Assembly: GCA_001986395.2 (NCBI GenBank)
Contig: MQVO02000083.1
Coordinates: 1 to 45,963, forward strand
Source: Irpex lacteus
Lineage: Eukaryota; Basidiomycota; Agaricomycetes; Polyporales; Irpicaceae
Direction of reading: 5' to 3'
Length of the DNA: 45,963 nt
In this document: positions 1-11,856 of the stretch, piece after piece
How positions within the stretch are numbered: position 1 is the stretch's first letter
Layout: every line of letters begins with the position of its first letter
Translations under genes and position numbers: made by a program
Notes under the pieces: generated by a model
Database searches by the model: none
Told to the model about the DNA's origin: nothing
Seen by the model: only the letters and a program-made list of their open reading frames with translations

Positions 1-759
1 CCAGGCGGACATGGGCCTCTTTCATACGTAGCCCAATCGTTCAGGAAGTCAGATACATGCCATCCTAAAAGAAGCACAGTTGTGATTCTACCGTAGAGGT
101 TTTCATGCGTCACTCACCGTAAAAGCAATGGAATCCTCAAAACCTCCCCTCGTGTTTGCGAATTGCAGGTGTTTTAGTACGGTCGAGTGTTGGTAATGTA
201 GTAACATGTTGCTCGCTACCGGTCCGTAGACACAAAAACATGTTAGCCTCGAGTTGCGAGATTCGCATGAAGTTAATTTGGTGGAGATAGAGTGAAGAAG
301 TTTTTGCTAACGGCAGTAGGAGAAGACTTCATTGCCATGAGCCTGAGCAAGCCCAACCTCGAGTTGTTGGACCAAGTGTGAGCGTCAGTCACATCCAAAA
401 ACTCAACGATCGGCGCTCCGGATGATCTAGTTCCGGCTGACTGCCGTGCCGGGCGGCCTCGGTCAGGAACTGTGACGTCACGCATTCATTCAGTAGAACG
501 CGTGACACACGTGCTATAGACGTCCATCTCGCTCGTCGGGCAACGGAGGGTTTTGTCGTCCTCACCGTCTTCCACGACGTCGACGCCAGGTCAAGCGTTG
601 TAGGCACCATACGTCTTGCGGACTTGTGATAGCACCGACTTCAGAAGAGCGCCGAAGGGTCTCCTACCACTCTCTTTTCATACAGTTCATCTCAGAGAGG
701 CCTATCTTATCCAACTTTCCGTGCATCCTTACCCGAGTTTTTCCTAAAGATTGTACATC
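1..759. other. Left-edge non-coding stretch
   Basis: No convincing exon chain, RNA gene or repeat was seen. The only open frames are short, overlap one another on the minus strand and have no recognisable protein features. The right part is presumably the promoter and 5' UTR of the membrane-protein gene that begins near 760. Confidence 0.4.
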
Positions 760-2095
760 ATGTGGTAAGTCTGCTTATTTTGAGCCCTACCCAGGTACTT
801 AGCTATCTTATTTTTGAGGTGCGATAACTGTTTGCTCCTTTTCCCTTTGGTGAGTATAACTATGGTGTTACCAATGTATCTGCCTGACTTCGCCGATATG
901 TGCAGCGCGTCGGGGCTATGGCTTGGGCATTCATTATCATGGTAATCTACGATCGTACATTAAAAACTGATCTATCATTCACTTACCATGCCTCGCCGAT
1001 CCTGCGTGCGTGCAGGCGTATAGCATAGCTGGTGGTATATTCCTCTTTTCGAGATGGACAATTCCTCTTCTTCGTCTTCCCAGAATGGTAAGAGCAACAG
1101 TTATGGTTCCGACTACTGTCTGTATCCGGAATACGATGTAACTATGATGTTTCCTGTGCAGGCAAATCTATGGAGGAGTCGCCATGGGCGTCGCCGCTAT
1201 GGCTTTGATCACAATATTCACCCTAGGCAATGTGCGTGTTCGTTCACCGTATCCTCCTACGGTCCGTTGACATACATACCTCTCTAGCGTTCATACATCT
1301 GGACTCGTGTATGCAAGTTCATATGGCCATTTGTGATCATTATCTCTGCTATCCGCGCTACTATCATGATTGTTGAGCTTCAACGAGGGTGCGCTCTCTT
1401 CCTCCTTGGATGACGAGTTGTCCGTACACCGTTCATATCCCCCCGCGTACATGTGACTGAATTATCTGCGGTCTTGCTGCGTTTCCTAAAATTTTCGCTC
1501 ACATGCTCATCCCTTCTACGATCACTCGTCACGAGTTTGTACTGACTGCCTCACAGGAAAGACAAGATCGAATGGGAATGCGCGAACGGTGGGCAGCTCT
1601 GGCCCGATTCCTCTGCAGCAGCAGACTCCAGCTCGTCAACGGGAACCTTTCCGAGCGGCTTCTGCACATCCGGCTTTTCGAATCTCAATGCAGCGTTCAT
1701 CGTCTCGCTGCTGATTGATCTCGTCTTCCCAGGTGAGTTCCTGGGTTTCCGCTCGCATACCCCGGATGGCTCTCAGGCTTTTGTCCTTGCCGCTCCCACG
1801 TGTACCGACGAACGCTTTCTGACATTCATTACTCGTCGTTCTCCGCGCTTTCTCTTCTGCGCTCTTTGACAGATCTACATGTTCTTCCTGATCTGGCGCT
1901 ACCAAAAGCGCATAGAGAACTACCAAAACATGAAAGGACCTTTCGCTGGAGGTACGTACGGGCTCATAAGCAGTGTTTCTCCCGTGATGCGGAGCGTCGC
2001 AAACACTCTCGCGCTTGCCTCGTGTCTCACTGCAGGAGCTGTACCTTTCACATGAACTTACATTCATTCGTATTTTCACAGGATTCTACGCTTGA
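760..2095 (+). CDS. Basidiomycete four-TM membrane protein, frame broken twice
   Basis: Exon chain by splice signals and similarity: 760-764, 795-849, 906-941, 1016-1087, 1162-1231, 1288-1388, 1557-1732, 1873-1951, 2082-2095, about 200 aa. Four hydrophobic segments are visible: one around FPLRVGAMAWAFII, one at VAMGVAAMALITIF, one at FIWPFVIIISAIRATIM and one at LNAAFIVSLLIDLVF...YMFFLIWRY. A polar loop KDKIEWECANGGQLW lies between segments 3 and 4 and the protein ends MKGPFAGGFYA. This is the plan of a widespread, unnamed mushroom family of small tetraspan proteins; its function is unknown. Two sites need a one-base correction to keep frame: the T run at 1046-1049 and the C run at 1728-1730. 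The first could instead be avoided by a downstream acceptor after 1028. The start is uncertain because it needs a 5-nt first exon and a 30-nt intron. It is either a young pseudogene or an intact gene with sequence errors. Confidence 0.7.
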
Positions 2096-5000
2096 GCATC
2101 GCTGCTGTCTCCCGCAACACCGGTGGCAGCGCTCTTTCAGACGAACGCATCGTGTGCCCGCTCGACTCTCGTGCCCATTGGACTTGCCTTTCTCTATCTT
2201 TCCCCCGCTTTCCATTTCCCTTCCCTGTGCTCTCTTGGCCTGTGCATACTGTGCATTGTTACGACCCCGCTTACGATTTACGACCTACTTACGACCCTGC
2301 TCTCACGACCACTGTCTTTTTGTCTCTATCACGACCTTTTACGAACTACCCCAGCCTGTATCGTACTAACTTATCGCTATCTTCCCCGGTCTTTGATTGC
2401 GTATCTCGCCAATCAAACCACCGAACGCAATGCCAAGCGTTGTTCTTGTGCTTCTCTGAATTAACCTTGTTCAGCGTGTACGTGTTTGTGTCATTCGTTA
2501 TTTGCATGTGCTTTATACAATCCCATTGAGCTATATCGAGCAGCCCAGGATTCGAGCGTTTGATGCGGGGTTTCTGAGGGCTTTGTTTAGCGTCGGGAAA
2601 GCTCGAGTAACACCGGGCGAAGGCCCAGGAAGATGCACAGTATCAGCCTACGCAGCATGATCTAGAAAAAATATAGTAGAATGGAGTTACGCTATCGCTA
2701 CAGCTCATGCGATCTTGGAAGGCCGCCCGCGGAGGCTTTGTTGAGTAAGTAACTGGTGTAAGGTCCCTTGTTGACTGAGTCAAGTGACGCGGAGTTACGA
2801 CAAGGTTTACGGTATATTGCATAGGAAGGGAGCGTCCTGATGGTGAATAAAGGCTACTCCGGCGTGAATACGATGTGTACGCGCTCAGGGTCCTCGTAGT
2901 TCTCGCTATGTCCTAAGCACTCATACGGAACAAACCACCAGGCAATAAGTATGGTTCGAACTCTGTGACATACAACGCGCCCAGTTTGGGTAAGGGCTGT
3001 GTGGGGGTATCCGGAACGGAGATGCGTCGTGTGGCACATAAGCATACACTTTTACGCATCCTTGACAAAGTTGGGCATTCACGGTACCAGTTTAAAGAGG
3101 CTATGTAGGAGCGTTCCTGTGGCGCAGGCCTTCCTCGAGTATTCTCTTGGTCCCGCGTCTTCGTCTCCGGCGCGTACGATGACGATACTCGTGAGGTGTA
3201 GGGACAAGGAAGACGAGAAGGAGGAAGGTTGAGCGGAGGGAAGGTTAATATGAAGCACGGGGTACAATGAGAAGGAGGTTAACGTTTCAAAGTCAACCTT
3301 CGAGGCTTCATTCCAGGTGCCGCGCCGATTTCTCTTTGGGCATTCAGACTGGGGAATGCGGGAGGCCAGATAATACGGAACGAAGATTGAGCTATTTGCT
3401 TACCTATTCTTGACTTGCTGGCGTGCCTTTGATTGGAGCAGCTGGGGATACTATCGGGAGCTTTGGGAAGTGACAAACAACCCACAAAGCGAGGATATGA
3501 ATGAAGAGATTCTCAGATTCTGGTCTTTCATGTTGATATTAGGTTAATAAAACGGGTATCATCAGAACGAAGGGAGTGGCGGTTGGGAAATGGGGATGAG
3601 GGATAATGATAGATGATAGACGACTCGGATCCAGAGCCTGAGGTGGAGAACAAAGTGGACAAACATTAGGGCGAAACATCTCGGAACACATCGATAATGA
3701 ACGGATGTCTGTCTAAGCGAAACACAAAACACAGAGTAAGAGTGTGAAGAGAACAAACAAAGACACGCACCGCGTCAAGACTCGGACTAGGATCTGGGAT
3801 GGGGTGTACAGTATGGGTGACTTTGTTCCAACCAAACGTCGGGCAGAGGGCGAGATGAACGCCTCGTTGCAAGAGCGCAGCTGGCACCCGAGATCCAACT
3901 TTTTGATGTGGTCCCTTGGAGCCAGCCCAGTCAGCTTATAGACGAACACGAGGCGCATGTCAACGCCGTCCCGTCCGTGCGTCCCTGCTTTCCATAAGCT
4001 TTCCCTTTCTCTGGCAAACAACTGAGCAAACACCATTAGCTTATAGTAGTACCGCGGCGCTATGAAGTGGTTGCATGGACCTCTAGACCCGGGATTTCTG
4101 CCACCCGCGTGAGCATTCCGTCTCGGGAGAAGGGGAATTGTGAGTTAAAAACGGACATACTTATGGGGACGCGCCTAAGTAGCGGCATGGTATGATGATT
4201 GCCACGCAGACGGCCGACGTGGCTGAGAAAGGGTTGCTGTAGCTTTCTGCCAATGGGTAGATGAGCCGGTGATTGGATAAGAGGGAGGAGAGATGGAATA
4301 GCTGTGCGGTGTTTGGCCGCTGGTGAGAGTTCCAGACTGTCTCCGTCCGTCACGGCACTGGAAATGGGAGACTCCTCCGGCCGGGCAGAGGGCGGTTTTA
4401 TTATTATTGCTGTGCTGACGTGCCGCATTTGCGGGCACATATCTATGCAGATATCAGCGAGCAGTAGCCGAAGTCGGGGAGTCTGAGCCAGCGCGAACAG
4501 AATTGATCGCGCGTCGATTGGAGATAAGCTAGAGAAGGAAGATCGATGGTGGTGAGGGTGGCTGAGCGGGGAGTACACAGAGGACCCACTTGGAAATTCT
4601 CGTGCTGAACAGATTACGTTGCAAGCTTCGCGGAAGCATTTTTTGTAAGGAGTGCGTGATGTGAAGTCAATTCGGTTATTCGATGATTGCCTGAGGCCAC
4701 CCGGGATGCTCCTTGGCGGAAAGCCAATATTCAATATGTAGTCTCAGAAGTTGGTGACATGTTCCGTTGTATGATGCTGTGGGAGAGACTCTGGGAGAGC
4801 TGATGGGAGTGAGGGACGTGGCGGAGAGGTTGGGACGGGTGGCGTTCTGGAAAGCAGGGATGGGCCGCTAGATTTCATTTGCGTGGCCATGGAATGTGCT
4901 GTAGTCCCTCGGGAGAAGAGGAGAGCTGGCTATTCCATGTGCAGCACGCAGATCGACCCATGTCTGCGGCAGAGCCGTTGCAGAATAATAACAAGGAAAA

Positions 5001-5614
5001 TTTAGCTTAATTTCGGTAAAACATTGCGAGGAGACTTGGTCTCTGAACGCGCAGCGGGTCGCTCAACGGGACAAGGCACAAAGTATGTACAGATGACCGG
5101 TCGGTTTGGTCGGACTTGGGCTGAGCTCGTGAGAGGCTATCGACGGAGGGGGCGTCAGGGAGACGAGGATGCGAGCGGAGGAGGGTCACAAGCTCTGGGC
5201 AGTGAGAATACAAAGACGAGGAGGCGCTCGAGGGAGGTAACTGCTGCAGCGCTCGACGGTGTCTTCCTGCAATCAGTGTACTATGTCCCGGATACTAGGA
5301 CAAGCTCGAACTCTCCATGGGTCTCTCTGTGTGCTGGGATGGTAGTGTACCTCAGGCACATGGCCTAGCAGCTATCGCAGAGCCGAGCAGAGAGTTTTAG
5401 AGAGAGAGACTCGAGCGAGACCAGCACTTGTCGCTGGTTTGGGACAAGGGCACGAGGCAGACGAGGACATCTTCGCATCAATGAACCCAACCGGAGAGAG
5501 ACTAGCACGCCGAATTTGCGCTGATCTCTTTCCATTTGCAGGCAGTTTGTGGGTGAAAATCACATAATTGGAACAAGATTCGGACAGAACCCGGTGGTGT
5601 AAGCGCGTCCTGCG
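2096..5614. other. Gene-poor 3.5 kb upstream of bHLH gene
   Basis: The first few hundred bases are pyrimidine-rich and look like the 3' UTR of the membrane-protein gene. Beyond that I see only short overlapping open frames on both strands. The longest, a minus-strand frame at 4060-4734, has no domain, low-complexity composition and no splice context. The rest probably holds the long upstream control region of the bHLH gene. No tRNA, repeat or mobile element was recognised. Confidence 0.4.
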
Positions 5615-5622
5615 TATATAGC
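5615..5622 (+). promoter_or_regulatory. Probable TATA box of the bHLH gene
   Basis: TATATAGC is followed at about 5638-5700 by a strongly pyrimidine-rich tract (many CTTCTCC repeats), a common core-promoter arrangement in basidiomycetes. It lies about 370 bp before the ATG at 5988, so a long 5' UTR is implied. A GTAAGT at about 5771 hints at a possible intron in that UTR. Confidence 0.45.
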
Positions 5623-5987
5623 CTCCTCGGATTTTGTTCGTCCAGCCCCAACCCTTCTCCTTCTCCTGCTCCCGACCGCCGTTGTGTCCGCCCCTTCTCC
5701 CCGGGCATCTCACTTATTGTTCCATTGTATTCACGACGACCTTATTCCTCTTGTCGTCACTTTGACTTTTGTAAGTCCTCTCTCTCCTTGGCGACTTCCG
5801 AGGGCACATCCACTGACAACATTTCTCTTGTCTTTGACTCGATAAATGCCAATCCAGCCATCCCGGCTTTATTCCAGCACATCCACGACTTTCCTCACGC
5901 GCACGAGCATATCTGTGATACTTGCTTGCATTCCCACCCTCACCTTCTAAGCCTTCTCGTCCCGCAACGATTATCTCGGTACCTACA

Positions 5988-7003
5988 ATGGAGACTGCAC
6001 ACATGGAGCACGTCCTCGACAACGTCAAGCCCGATTTTGGCATGGACGCCTCGAACCCCAACTACTTCGACACCTTGGCCGGTATGGATTACCTCCAGTA
6101 CCCGCAATCACCCTTTGGTGTCGGAAACATGGGCTGTAAGTATTCTCATCATTACCTTGCGCGCTTGTGACATCATCCTTACACCAAACTCTAGTGCCCG
6201 CTACTGGCTCGCCCAGAATGGGTGACTTCAACTCCCTCAACCTCTCCAACGGCATGAGCGAGTACACATACGGTCCCAGCCCAACGGCGTACGGCACTGG
6301 CTCTCCCACGCGTCCGTACACGCCCACCGGCAATGGCTCGATCTACCCAGGCGCTCTCTCTAACCTCAGCGCCGGCGAGCTCAGCTCAGACTCCATGGCC
6401 TCTTCTCGCAGCCGCCGTGGAAGTGGTGCCGCCTCTCCTCCCGTGCCCTCCGGTTCTCTCGCCGCTGTCCCCCGCTCCCACCGCTTCAACCCCCTCGGCG
6501 CCGTCCCCAGGACATCGGCGCGCCAGATCAAGAAGCGATCGAAGGGCTCTGACGACTTCGATAGCGACAACGACGATGACTTCAGCCCCGCCTCGACTGC
6601 TCTCACCAACGACTCTCGCCGTGAGGAGATCCGTCGTCAACGGATCGAGTCCGAGCAGCGTCGCCGCGACGAGCTCCGTGATGGCTACCGCCGTCTTAAG
6701 GATGCTCTTCCGGTCTCGAACCAGAAGTCGAGCAAGGTCTCATTGTTGGACAGGGCCACCACGCACATCAGGTACCTCGAGATGACTCAACAGCAGTTGC
6801 AGACAAGACTGGCTCAAGCAGAGGCAGAGACCAGCCGCCTCAGGCAGTAAGTGATATTTCTTACTAGTTTTGCCAACTTCGTTCTTACAAGTTTTTCTTG
6901 TAGCGTCAACGAAGCCTTGATGCTTGGTACCGCTGAGCAGCGCCACGCAGCAGCAGCTTCCGCCGTCGCCGCCGCCCAACAAGCACCCGCTTCGTCATAC
7001 TGA
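5988..7003 (+). CDS. Basic helix-loop-helix transcription factor
   Basis: Three exons (5988-6135, 6195-6846, 6904-7003) give 299 aa. The N-terminal half is rich in Ser, Pro, Gly and Tyr and looks disordered. It contains a basic stretch RQIKKRSK that could be a nuclear signal, followed by an acidic run (DDFDSDNDDDF). The bHLH spans roughly residues 189-260: basic region RREEIRRQRIESEQRRRDEL, helix 1 ending RRLKDALP, loop NQKSSKVS, helix 2 LLDRATTHIRYLE, then a Gln/Leu/Glu helix that could extend dimerisation. The E-box-contacting Glu is present, but the usual nearby His is replaced. The C-terminus is Ala-rich. The ATG at 5988 is the first in frame that gives a normal start; the open frame upstream lacks an ATG. 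It is a nuclear DNA-binding regulator whose target genes cannot be told from sequence. Confidence 0.9.
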
Positions 7004-9365
7004 TCGCCTTCTCGGGTGATTGGTCCCTGTAGAGGCTCGAGCTTACCGGGACATGCAACGCAAAAACATTTCTCTTTTGGAATTCACGACGATTAACGAC
7101 TGGAATATTGACTCACCCTGCCGCCGGGATCGCAGGTCTTGCATACTATGGACAATAATTACCGCACTCTCCACTATTCCCCACCTTGCCATATCTACAA
7201 GTGTTTATTCTCTTTATACGCATCTCTACGCACGCAACGCTTTCCTATCCCTCCCATCCGCACCCTCCTCCCTTCATCACATCCGCCGCTTTCACATTGC
7301 ATTTTCTTCTAGATCTTTCATCTTCTCCGATGCCCGCCGCTCGAGAGCTACTCTGCGTCGCCAGCGACGCTACTCCATTCGTCAACGTCTTGCACCACCC
7401 AACTATCTCGTGGCCGAGCCGCGCAAGTCGAGCAACCGTGATCGAGAAAAGGAACTTCACGCCGATGGCCCCAGAGGCTCCAGACTGAGCCGGACTAGGA
7501 TGGATACAGACGTAAGACTACGGAGGTCGAGCTTGAGTCGCCTAGTCGCGACTCGCTTGTCCGTAGAAGCATTCTTGCACCGTGTCCACATCCTTTCCGC
7601 GATACTCACTCCCGACCCAAGTCCCGCCATCCTGCGCCTGCAGCTTGAGACGTACGACCACTTCACTGTGGTTCCGTGCCTCGCTGCGATAGGGCGTTCG
7701 CCTACACACTGGCGACGTATTTCCCACCTTCTCTCCGGTTTTGCTCAAGATAGTTTTGTACCGCAATCGACTGCCTCCCTCGACGGATAACCGCAAGTTC
7801 CCTCAAGGACTTCAAGCTCTCTCTGATGCCATGGCAGCATCGTCGTGCCCTCATGCCGAAGGCGATCCTCGCGCGCAGCTCAGGCGCCTGATCACCGCCT
7901 CCGCCTGCCCCAGTTCGCAGCCTCAGCGCTGTCTACGCCGGCATAGGCACATCTTCGACAAGTCCCGCCAGGCCCCCAGTCTCTTTCCCGCCTCGGCGAC
8001 GTATCGACCAGGCTAGCTAGTCACAGCACCTCTTCCCTCTCACAAGGAAGACCGGCATCCGCGCTCGTGTGCGCTCCTCTCGTTCTCCCCATCTGGCTCG
8101 ATTCGACCGTGTGTTCTTCGACCGCCGTCATCATACTACCCGCCTTTGACTCCTCCGCTTCACTGTCTAATTCTCGCTCTCGCTGTCTAGCTTAATCTCG
8201 TCTGCCTTTGCTTCTCCGCGGCGTCGGTTTCTGTGCGCCAGTCGCATGGGATCCTTCGTGTCTGCGTTGAGTGAGCATAACAGGACTTGACCAAAGCTGG
8301 CACTGGGATGTTGGGTACCTGTCAGTCGTCGCCGTGAGTTGTAGTCTTAGCTGTGAGCGTCGTCGGTTCGAATGCCTCAGTTCCCGCTTGCGGGCTTCTG
8401 AGCTGTCCTTACCACACGCGTAGGTAGTTCCGACCGCCGTCGTCCCATCAACCGTAATCGCCTGTTAACGAGATCTCCACTGCTGCACCACCCATCGATG
8501 CCCTGGACCCCCACCGCTGTTTGACCCTTGGTCGTCTTGTCACTCCCCATTTATATTCTGGAATGTACTCTGCTTTCTTGTTTGTTTTGATTGTTGTATC
8601 GCATAGTATCACATTTTTCACGACCGCCCACGCACTCACTCATGCTCGGCTCGCTCTGGAGCTGGTCCCGCACATCTCCCTCGCTTGCATCCATCCCCAC
8701 CCTTCATTCACTTCCGACTGGACTTTCATCACCTCTCGTCCCGCTGTACACTGTTGTAGTGCGCACTCTCCGTGTGAGAGTGCTGCAATTAGAGTAGTTC
8801 GTACGTTGGATGCGTTGTAACCCGCCTGGCCATGCTTTGGATTGCAATGTCATGATATGTATCGGAATTACTTGTGGTGTGATATTTGTCAGACTATCTG
8901 AAGAATATGGTCTGTACTCAGATGGCCCCACAACGTAAGAGCGAGGCCTGACGGTGCCGACGCCACTTTGGCGGTGAGTCTGAATTTTATCCGTTTTCGG
9001 TATTTGTTGTAATCAGTCACGCGTTACGCGTCAGCGGCGTCACAGATCAGCCACGGTCACGGTTGTGTGGCGTCAGTGGCGGACGCCTTTCTCTCATTAT
9101 CGTGCAGCCAGTAGTGCTTCTGAATATGTACCATGCTGGTAAGTAAGTGCTGGCTCCCTATTCTGTTTGTATTCTAGTTAATGCCACACTTCAGCACGGT
9201 AGACGAATTCCCACAAATTTCCGAAATGGAACCATCGACTGGTGGCGACTGATGTCCAGCGTCCACTAGCAACGACCGGTGTGGCGGCATTCATTGCAGC
9301 ACAGGTATTCCACAGTGAGCATCCAGTACCAAGTACAACGGCATACTTGTGGCTTGAGCTCGCAG
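7004..9365. other. 3' UTR of bHLH gene and intergenic region
   Basis: The stretch after the bHLH stop is C/T-rich and carries a 256-codon open frame (7020-7790) and shorter ones. Their translations are Ser/Arg/Leu-rich, overlap one another in several frames and show no domain, so I read them as chance frames in a long UTR. No RNA gene was found; a TTCGAAT at about 8366 is not part of a folded tRNA. Confidence 0.4.
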
Positions 9366-9373
9366 TATAAAAG
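9366..9373 (+). promoter_or_regulatory. TATA box of F-box gene A
   Basis: TATAAAAG ends 74 nt before the ATG at 9447. The F-box paralogue B has a TATA box at exactly the same distance from its own ATG, which supports both starts. Confidence 0.65.
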
Positions 9374-9446
9374 CTGTCTCAGGTTGGTCTCATACTCATC
9401 ACTCTACAAACCCCCTTCTCATCTTCTTCACGTCACTGCAATTGCC

Positions 9447-10819
9447 ATGCCTTCTCCCTCAGGAGCTCCTCGCGATACTGTACGTTCAATTCATTAAGAA
9501 GAGGCTCTTGAAACTAATTTGACTGTTTCCTGTAGCACGGTATAAACAAATGCCCGCCTGAGATCATTGACTGTATTGTTCAGCAGATCCCCGACAACGA
9601 CTACGCATGGCTGGTGGATGACAAGTATCACGATCAACTGAGGGCTTGTTCTTTGGTCTCAAGACAGTGGAGACATCCTAGCCAGCGAGCTCTGCGCGAA
9701 GCTGTCACGCTCACTCCGAAAAACGCTATCAGTAGGTTACGCGTATATACCCAAGGTCAGGAAGGCTTGAACACGAAAGATGCCTCGATCGCACGGGATA
9801 TCTCTCAGTATCCAAGAGCCTTGCGTCTTGACTGGGACTTCAAGACCTCGATTCATAATATCATTCGCTCGCCGGAGTTCGTGACGTTCGTTCGTCGTTC
9901 TGGCACACTCATCACCACGCTATTGATCTCGAATACTGCATTTGACTCTTTTCGTGAACTCGTTAACCTTGTCGCTCTCTTTCCCTCACTGTTGGATCTG
10001 CAACTTGAAGACTGCGCTTGGGGTGTCCAAACTCTCGAAGAAGCAGAGGGGTATCGCGGCATCGATACTCCCTTTCCTCCCCTTCTGCAAACCATGTCCA
10101 TCTCCTGCGGAGGTCCGATTCGAGAGATTGATGCCGAGGATGCTGATATTTTCGACCTCCTAGCTCTTTCCTACTGGTTTGCGACAGTGCCAAGCAGCAA
10201 ATCGATATATGTTGATGTGCGCGATTTACGTTTCACCGATGCAACCTTGGCTCCCAATTGGAGAGAGTAAAATTTTTGCTTGACACCGAAGGTGAGTTGG
10301 TCATAACGTACACTATCACAGCAGTTGACTTACGCCTATATCCCGTTGCGTTGCGAAGCTCCGAATCTCCGCGGTACCTGGATACATCTTTCCAACAACA
10401 CTTCTCTAGAGGAGCTGGTGCTCGAACCGTTCGTGGAAGGCCGTGTCGATAAAAGGTTTCTTTTCCTGACACTTTTGTCGATCAACTCACCCACATTTCG
10501 GCATGTACATCTGGGAGTCAATTCTTCCGACGAACGCGAACAGACGCCGCTAGAGTTCATGGATCTGGATGGTGTTGTTGGGCTTCTCTCTGACCAAGAT
10601 AGATTCCCATCGCTAGCCTGGGTGGGTGTTCGGATCACCCATAAATGTATTGGACAACTGCCTTGGAGTAACACGGAGGGGAAAGATATGTGGTATGCAT
10701 TTCACAACAAGGTCAAGACTTTGCGCGAGAAAAACATACTGGTCAAAGCAGAATTCACTCCTCATTTAAGCACACAGCTCTCGCAATGTTACGATAGCAG
10801 AGACTATCCCGATGCTTGA
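9447..10819 (+). CDS. F-box/LRR-like protein A, frame broken in the middle
   Basis: Exon 1 is 9447-9479 (11 codons), and a 56-nt intron leads to exon 2 at 9536. An F-box-like helix (CPPEIIDCIVQQI ... LRACSLVSRQWRH) is followed by Leu-rich repeat-like sequence that aligns with protein B along its length (for example HLSNNTSLEEL against DLSANTRLKSL). F-box proteins bring substrates to SCF ubiquitin ligases; the substrate is unknown. Exon 2 runs into TAA at 10268-10270 just after APNWRE. The homologous frame resumes one frame over (VKFLLDTE), so a one- or two-base change around the GGAGAGAG run at 10260-10267 is likely. A phase-1 intron 10291-10357 (GTGAGT to AAG) would then join to the last exon beginning APNLRG and ending at 10819. 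The gene is either a recent pseudogene or an assembly error. The promoter looks intact. Confidence 0.65.
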
Positions 10820-11220
10820 TACTTGATGTTAGTTCGTAGTATGTTGGGATTCATGTTCGACATGCTAGCTATAATAGACACAATCCAATTTTCAAGCTTA
10901 AGGCTGGCTCTCACCGACTCAGACGTGGGCAAAACGGATGGTAATGGGGGTCTCGGACTATGCCGCGGTAATGGTTTCATGGATTTTTGGTTCGTTCGCG
11001 CATCAACTATGTCATCGATAAGAAAGCATCACAGCCAAGGCCAACGCGTTTTGAATGCAGCTCACGGATCCGAGATCTTGCAGAATATGACTAAACTCGA
11101 ATAATGTTGATACCTACTATCTTCCTCTTAACCCATACGTTGCATTGACGTTTCTTCTGCCTTTCCCGCCACCGTCGTTCTCCGCAATCCACATACGCTC
11201 TAAACTGCTACTCTAACACC
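10820..11220. other. Spacer between F-box A and cofactor A genes
   Basis: No gene, repeat or RNA was recognised. A 93-codon open frame (10823-11104) has no domain and follows directly on the F-box stop, so it is probably 3' UTR. A pyrimidine-rich stretch precedes the ATG at 11221. Confidence 0.4.
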
Positions 11221-11756
11221 ATGAGCACAGACTCTGCAACCATTCTGCGACAGCTGAAGATTAAGACAGGCGCAACAAAGCGGTTAGTCCAGACTCCACG
11301 GGACCATTGCATTCAGTGCTAACAAGTCGTGCCGACATACACATATGCCTCATCTACTAGTCTTTTCAAAGAGCACAAATCATACGTGCTGGAAGAAGAG
11401 CAACAGAAAATAAAGCTCGATAAGTTCATAGCAGATGGCGCTGAGGAATGGGATATAAAGAACGCGGTGAGTACTCCTCCCCCTCTGGCGTGACTTTGGG
11501 CTAACCGCATGTCTTGTTGTGCAGCGAAAGATGCTCGAAGAATCGGGAAAAATGGTGAAAGACCTCGCAGGGAAGTTGGGCGCATCCGTGCAAGACCTCC
11601 GACAGCTTGTTGTGAGCCAGCTTCATTTCTTCTCCATCTGAGAGAACATTTTGCCAACGATGTCCTTTGTAGATTGCAGCAGAGCATGACGCATCAATTG
11701 CAGGAAGCGAGGAAGTCGTGAAGGCGGGAGAGGTCTTGGAAGAAGTTAGTATTTAG
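11221..11756 (+). CDS. TBCA: Tubulin-folding cofactor A
   Basis: Four exons (11221-11282, 11361-11466, 11525-11611, 11673-11756) close exactly in phase to give 112 aa, the usual length for this family. The protein is almost entirely helical: STDSATILRQLKIKTGATKR, then FKEHKSYVLEEEQQKIKLDK, a short DGAEEWDIKNARKMLEES turn, and a final helix AGEVLEEVSI. Cofactor A (Rbl2 in budding yeast) captures beta-tubulin released from the chaperonin and buffers it before alpha/beta dimer assembly in the cytoplasm. An alternative acceptor 6 nt into exon 4 (TTGCAG) could remove two residues. It is convergent with MED11, with only 100 bp between the two stops. Confidence 0.93.
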
Positions 11757-11856
11757 GCGAGCTGCCCCAAATGAACCGTGTTTACTGTACAGTACCTGGA
11801 ACGCCCTCACATGAGCCACTCGATACCAGTCCTCCATTGAACCTGCTGTCTGAACT

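Noticed and set aside
4060..4734. 224-codon minus-strand open frame
   Set aside because: The translation has no domain, is Ser/Pro/His-rich, overlaps other open frames and has no promoter or splice context.
7020..7790. 256-codon plus-strand frame after the bHLH gene
   Set aside because: It begins 17 bases after the bHLH stop, lies in C/T-rich sequence and overlaps several other frames; it reads as 3' UTR.
8355..8385. GGTTCGAAT, like a tRNA T-loop
   Set aside because: The bases on either side do not pair as a T-stem, and no acceptor or anticodon arms can be found in the 70 bases upstream.
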